A stretch of 64,000 bases of DNA from Dysgonomonadaceae bacterium PH5-43. GTDB lineage: Bacteria; Bacteroidota; Bacteroidia; Bacteroidales; Azobacteroidaceae. Made by a program: the position numbers and the translations under genes. Positions 61,849 through 64,000 of the stretch are shown one piece after another; positions within the stretch are counted from its first letter, which is position 1; every line of letters starts with the position of its first letter. The DNA is taken from assembly GCA_029916745.1 (NCBI GenBank), contig JARXWK010000002.1, positions 94,984-158,983 of the forward strand, read 5' to 3'. The notes beneath the pieces were generated by a model. That model was not told where the DNA came from and did no database searches. It saw only the letters and a list, made by a program, of their open reading frames with translations.

Positions 61849-62598
61849 TTAAATGTGTTCTATATTTTGTAAATGTATTTTGTTTAGAGATTGAGAGCGA
61901 GCATATTCCATTATACCCTTAAGATGTTGAGTAATCATACTTACGGCAGCATCTTCGTCTTTGTTTCTTATGTACTCTAATAATAAACGATGCTCAACGG
62001 CAGCTATAGAACGTTTAGGTGTATCGCAGACATTCCAAAACTTACGATAATTTGTCATAAGGTCTGGAGTTATAATTAACATCATTGATTTAAGTACGGT
62101 ATTTTTAGACGCTTCAGCTATCTGTCTGTGAAAACTCAAATCTTCTTCTATGGCGGGAATGCCAGTGTTTATTTTCTTTTCGTAAGCATTAACGTGAAAC
62201 TCTATTTTGTGCAAATCTTTCTCGGTGCGACGCTTACAACTTAGTCTTACAACATTAGTCTCTAATATTAAGCGAGTTTCAGCCAGCGAATACAAATCGT
62301 AACTTTCTATTTCGAGAGCATCTTGAATAAGAGTTTCAAGATCAGAAACGTCGAGTCCGGCAACAAAGGTGCCTATTTGTGGAAATGTTTTTAGTATTCC
62401 GTAAAACTCTAAACGTTTAATAGCCGTTCTTACGTGAGTTCGACCTATACCGAAGTTATCGGCAAGCTTTCTTTCGGAAGGAAGCTTGTCGCCAGGATTT
62501 AGCAATCCTTTGCTTAATTGCTCCTTTATTTGTTTGATAATTAAATCAACTGGATCTTCGGAGTTGTTTGTCTTGTTTTCTGCGGCTTTCAATAACAT
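61849..62598 (-). CDS. FadR-type GntR family transcriptional regulator
   Basis: A 249-residue repressor or activator. The N-terminal winged helix (about 15-80) has LNPGDKLPSERKLADNFGIGRTHVR, and the C-terminal FCD domain is all-helical with metal-type residues (DLSFHRQIAEASKNTVLKS and VEHRLLLEYIRNKD). FCD regulators sense sugar acids and other carboxylic acids, often of catabolic pathways. It precedes the cupin gene on the same strand, a likely target. A -7 box TAAATTTG lies at 62645-62652. Confidence 0.88.
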   Translation of the reverse strand: MLLKAAENKTNNSEDPVDLIIKQIKEQLSKGLLNPGDKLPSERKLADNFGIGRTHVRTAIKRLEFYGILKTFPQIGTFVAGLDVSDLETLIQDALEIESYDLYSLAETRLILETNVVRLSCKRRTEKDLHKIEFHVNAYEKKINTGIPAIEEDLSFHRQIAEASKNTVLKSMMLIITPDLMTNYRKFWNVCDTPKRSIAAVEHRLLLEYIRNKDEDAAVSMITQHLKGIMEYARSQSLNKIHLQNIEHI

Positions 62599-62727
62599 AT
62601 TTGTTTTTCTCGATCAATTTACCTTATAACTTTACACGATGATACAAATTTACATAAAAATATTCTATTTATACATTAGCCGAATTAAATAATTTAAATT
62701 GTGATTAAATAAGTTGTGTATAATGCA

Positions 62728-62753
62728 CAAAGCCTCCCGTTTGAGAGGCTTTG
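62728..62753. terminator. Bidirectional terminator after the beta-propeller gene
   Basis: CAAAGCCTC (62728-62736) pairs with GAGGCTTTG (62745-62753). It lies 27 bp past the stop codon of the gene ending at 62780. Confidence 0.7.
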
Positions 62754-62779
62754 TTGTTGTGTTTTTTTTCTTGTGTCTT

Positions 62780-63886
62780 TTAGTTTAAATGATATACGAA
62801 GATAACAGGGTTTTCGTAATTGTCGTCACCGATAGCTGTTAATTTAGTATCGCCGATAACAACGTCACTCATAAAATCATCAAATTCTTTTATCTTCATA
62901 ATCTTCAAGTTGTACGGATAATCCCAAGCGTATAAACAATTGTTTGAATAAACCATAGATTTTGTTGCAGGGAAGAAGCGGATTATTTGATCTACATATT
63001 TCTCGCCCATATATGTATACATTCTGCCAATGGAATTATAGGTGTATAAAAAAGATATATGTTTGTCTTTTTCGAAAACACACCATACGTAAGGCAATGG
63101 ATTTGACATTCGCTCTTCGAAAGTTATATCCGGTATGCCTTTTTCGGTATAAAACTTCATTATTTTCTCTTTGTTGTTATAGTCTAATTCAAAAAACGGC
63201 TTGAATAATCCATCTTCAAATACAAAAATACAATCATCACCAGGCGATTGAAAATAAAGTTTCCCATAAACAGAATAGAAAACGGGAGATGAATCTATAA
63301 TATCAGCACTCATTCCTTCTCTTTTTATTAATTCAGTAATATTTCCCGAATTAATATCATAGCTTTTTACACTTCGGTCTCTGTGATTGTAAAACAGAAG
63401 ATTATTGTCGTGCTTAGTCATTCTGTCAGCATAGAAATCAACAGTAACAGCCTCTCCTTTAATGTTTAAGTTTAAGTCGGTTGTTATTATTTTAGGAGGT
63501 AGGCAATATATTGATACTTCTTTAGCTATTGAGTCTACAACAAAGTCCCAAATTTCGATATACTCATCAGGTCCTCCGCCTATTTTTTGAAATTTGTTGA
63601 TAGGCTTCCCGTCTTTATCATACAAATACAATGCTTTAGACTTTTTTGAATCCAAAATATAATAGTTTGTACCTACAGGAATTATCTTTGAAATATCTCC
63701 GACCAGATAATCTTCTGTCTCCTGAAGCGGAATAAGTTCAATTTTCGAAAACATTTCGCTACCAGCGGTTAGATAATTAACGCTTTCTTCTATGAATACT
63801 TGATCTGAATCTTTTTCAATACGGTTGTTGTTGCAAGATACAAAAGCAGTAACAGTAAGTAATATTAATAAAATACTCTTTTTCAT
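62780..63886 (-). CDS. Six-bladed beta-propeller lipoprotein
   Basis: A 368-residue surface lipoprotein: signal MKKSILLILLTVTAFVSC with the lipid Cys at 18, then the 6-bladed beta-propeller pattern frequent in Bacteroidales (YLVGDISKIIPVGTNYYILD, KALYLYDKDGKPINKFQKIG, GGGPDEYIEIWDFVVD). The family has no firm function. It stands alone at the window edge, before 114 bp without visible gene, so its upstream partners cannot be seen. Confidence 0.82.
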   Translation of the reverse strand: MKKSILLILLTVTAFVSCNNNRIEKDSDQVFIEESVNYLTAGSEMFSKIELIPLQETEDYLVGDISKIIPVGTNYYILDSKKSKALYLYDKDGKPINKFQKIGGGPDEYIEIWDFVVDSIAKEVSIYCLPPKIITTDLNLNIKGEAVTVDFYADRMTKHDNNLLFYNHRDRSVKSYDINSGNITELIKREGMSADIIDSSPVFYSVYGKLYFQSPGDDCIFVFEDGLFKPFFELDYNNKEKIMKFYTEKGIPDITFEERMSNPLPYVWCVFEKDKHISFLYTYNSIGRMYTYMGEKYVDQIIRFFPATKSMVYSNNCLYAWDYPYNLKIMKIKEFDDFMSDVVIGDTKLTAIGDDNYENPVIFVYHLN

Positions 63887-64000
63887 AATGCCTATATTTA
63901 TAATTTTAACGTGAGTTCGATATAAGAAATTCGATAAAAAATTAGCATAACAGCTAAAGATTGATTATATTTATGGTACTGAATTACAAACAATTAATCA

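Noticed and set aside
1..64000. tRNA or rRNA genes and insertion sequences
   Set aside because: Looked for while reading: no cloverleaf, rRNA or transposase-like protein was recognised. A dedicated search was not possible.

Overview
The window looks like a low-GC Bacteroidota chromosome, most likely order Bacteroidales. Evidence: Bacteroidetes-type promoters (TTG/TTTG, 19-21 bp, TAnnTTTG) before many genes, no strong Shine-Dalgarno sites, and lineage-typical families (DUF3078 and DUF3109 proteins, a six-bladed beta-propeller lipoprotein, an Omp85/TamA-like lipoprotein, a Phage_int_SAM_5-type integrase). I cannot name genus or species.

Layout. (1) 1-8000 is an accessory island: a small element-type ORF, a Rep_trans-like protein preceded by a 57-residue NUMOD3-like peptide, a HTH/excisionase-like gene, an unknown gene overlapping a complete tyrosine recombinase, then a PD-(D/E)XK nuclease gene next to a protein with a GyrA-like C-terminus. 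A 33-bp site with CTTG at 10-bp steps lies at exactly the same distance upstream of the integrase and HTH promoters. (2) 8.7-23 kb is housekeeping: mfd-folC-MFS; glycosyltransferase-pyrC-DUF3109; Omp85 lipoprotein; TrmH-type methyltransferase; DUF3078 protein. (3) 23-35.9 kb is a long co-directional run: aminotransferase, LolC-like permease, then a SpoIIE phosphatase / RsbW kinase / STAS switch followed without breaks by a PaaK-like ligase, a LuxE-like protein, a LuxC-PaaK fusion, a HATPase-GNAT fusion and an MFS exporter. No luciferase genes are present. (4) 36.6-42.2 kb: tig-clpP-clpX and recQ. (5) 42.3-49.1 kb: a leucine operon (leuA, leuC, leuD, a second leuA-like gene, mgsA, leuB) behind a leader peptide and terminator that look like a classical attenuator. 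(6) 50.2-63.9 kb: GH2 beta-galactosidase, a ClpB lacking the N-domain, a nucleotide-sugar epimerase, dnaN, a DnaQ-like exonuclease, two envelope proteins, a tryptophanase/tyrosine phenol-lyase family enzyme, 5-formyl-THF cyclo-ligase, a cupin protein, a FadR-type regulator and a beta-propeller lipoprotein.

The most unusual non-coding structure is a dispersed repeat of about 500 bp present four times (8067, 20679, 36019, 49621), in both orientations and always intergenic. Half of each copy is a degenerate array of about a dozen 22-24 bp units around CTACTAAGA; the other half is a conserved, apparently non-coding segment. A second family is a long perfect hairpin (35901-36011 and 60819-60909) built from AACTAAGA/AGTGAAGA words; one copy supplies the last codons and stop of a neighbouring gene.

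The strongest candidates for an undescribed system are the partner-switch plus LuxC/LuxE/PaaK cluster (25.5-35.9 kb) and the 500-bp repeat family. No rRNA, tRNA, insertion sequence or CRISPR array was found.
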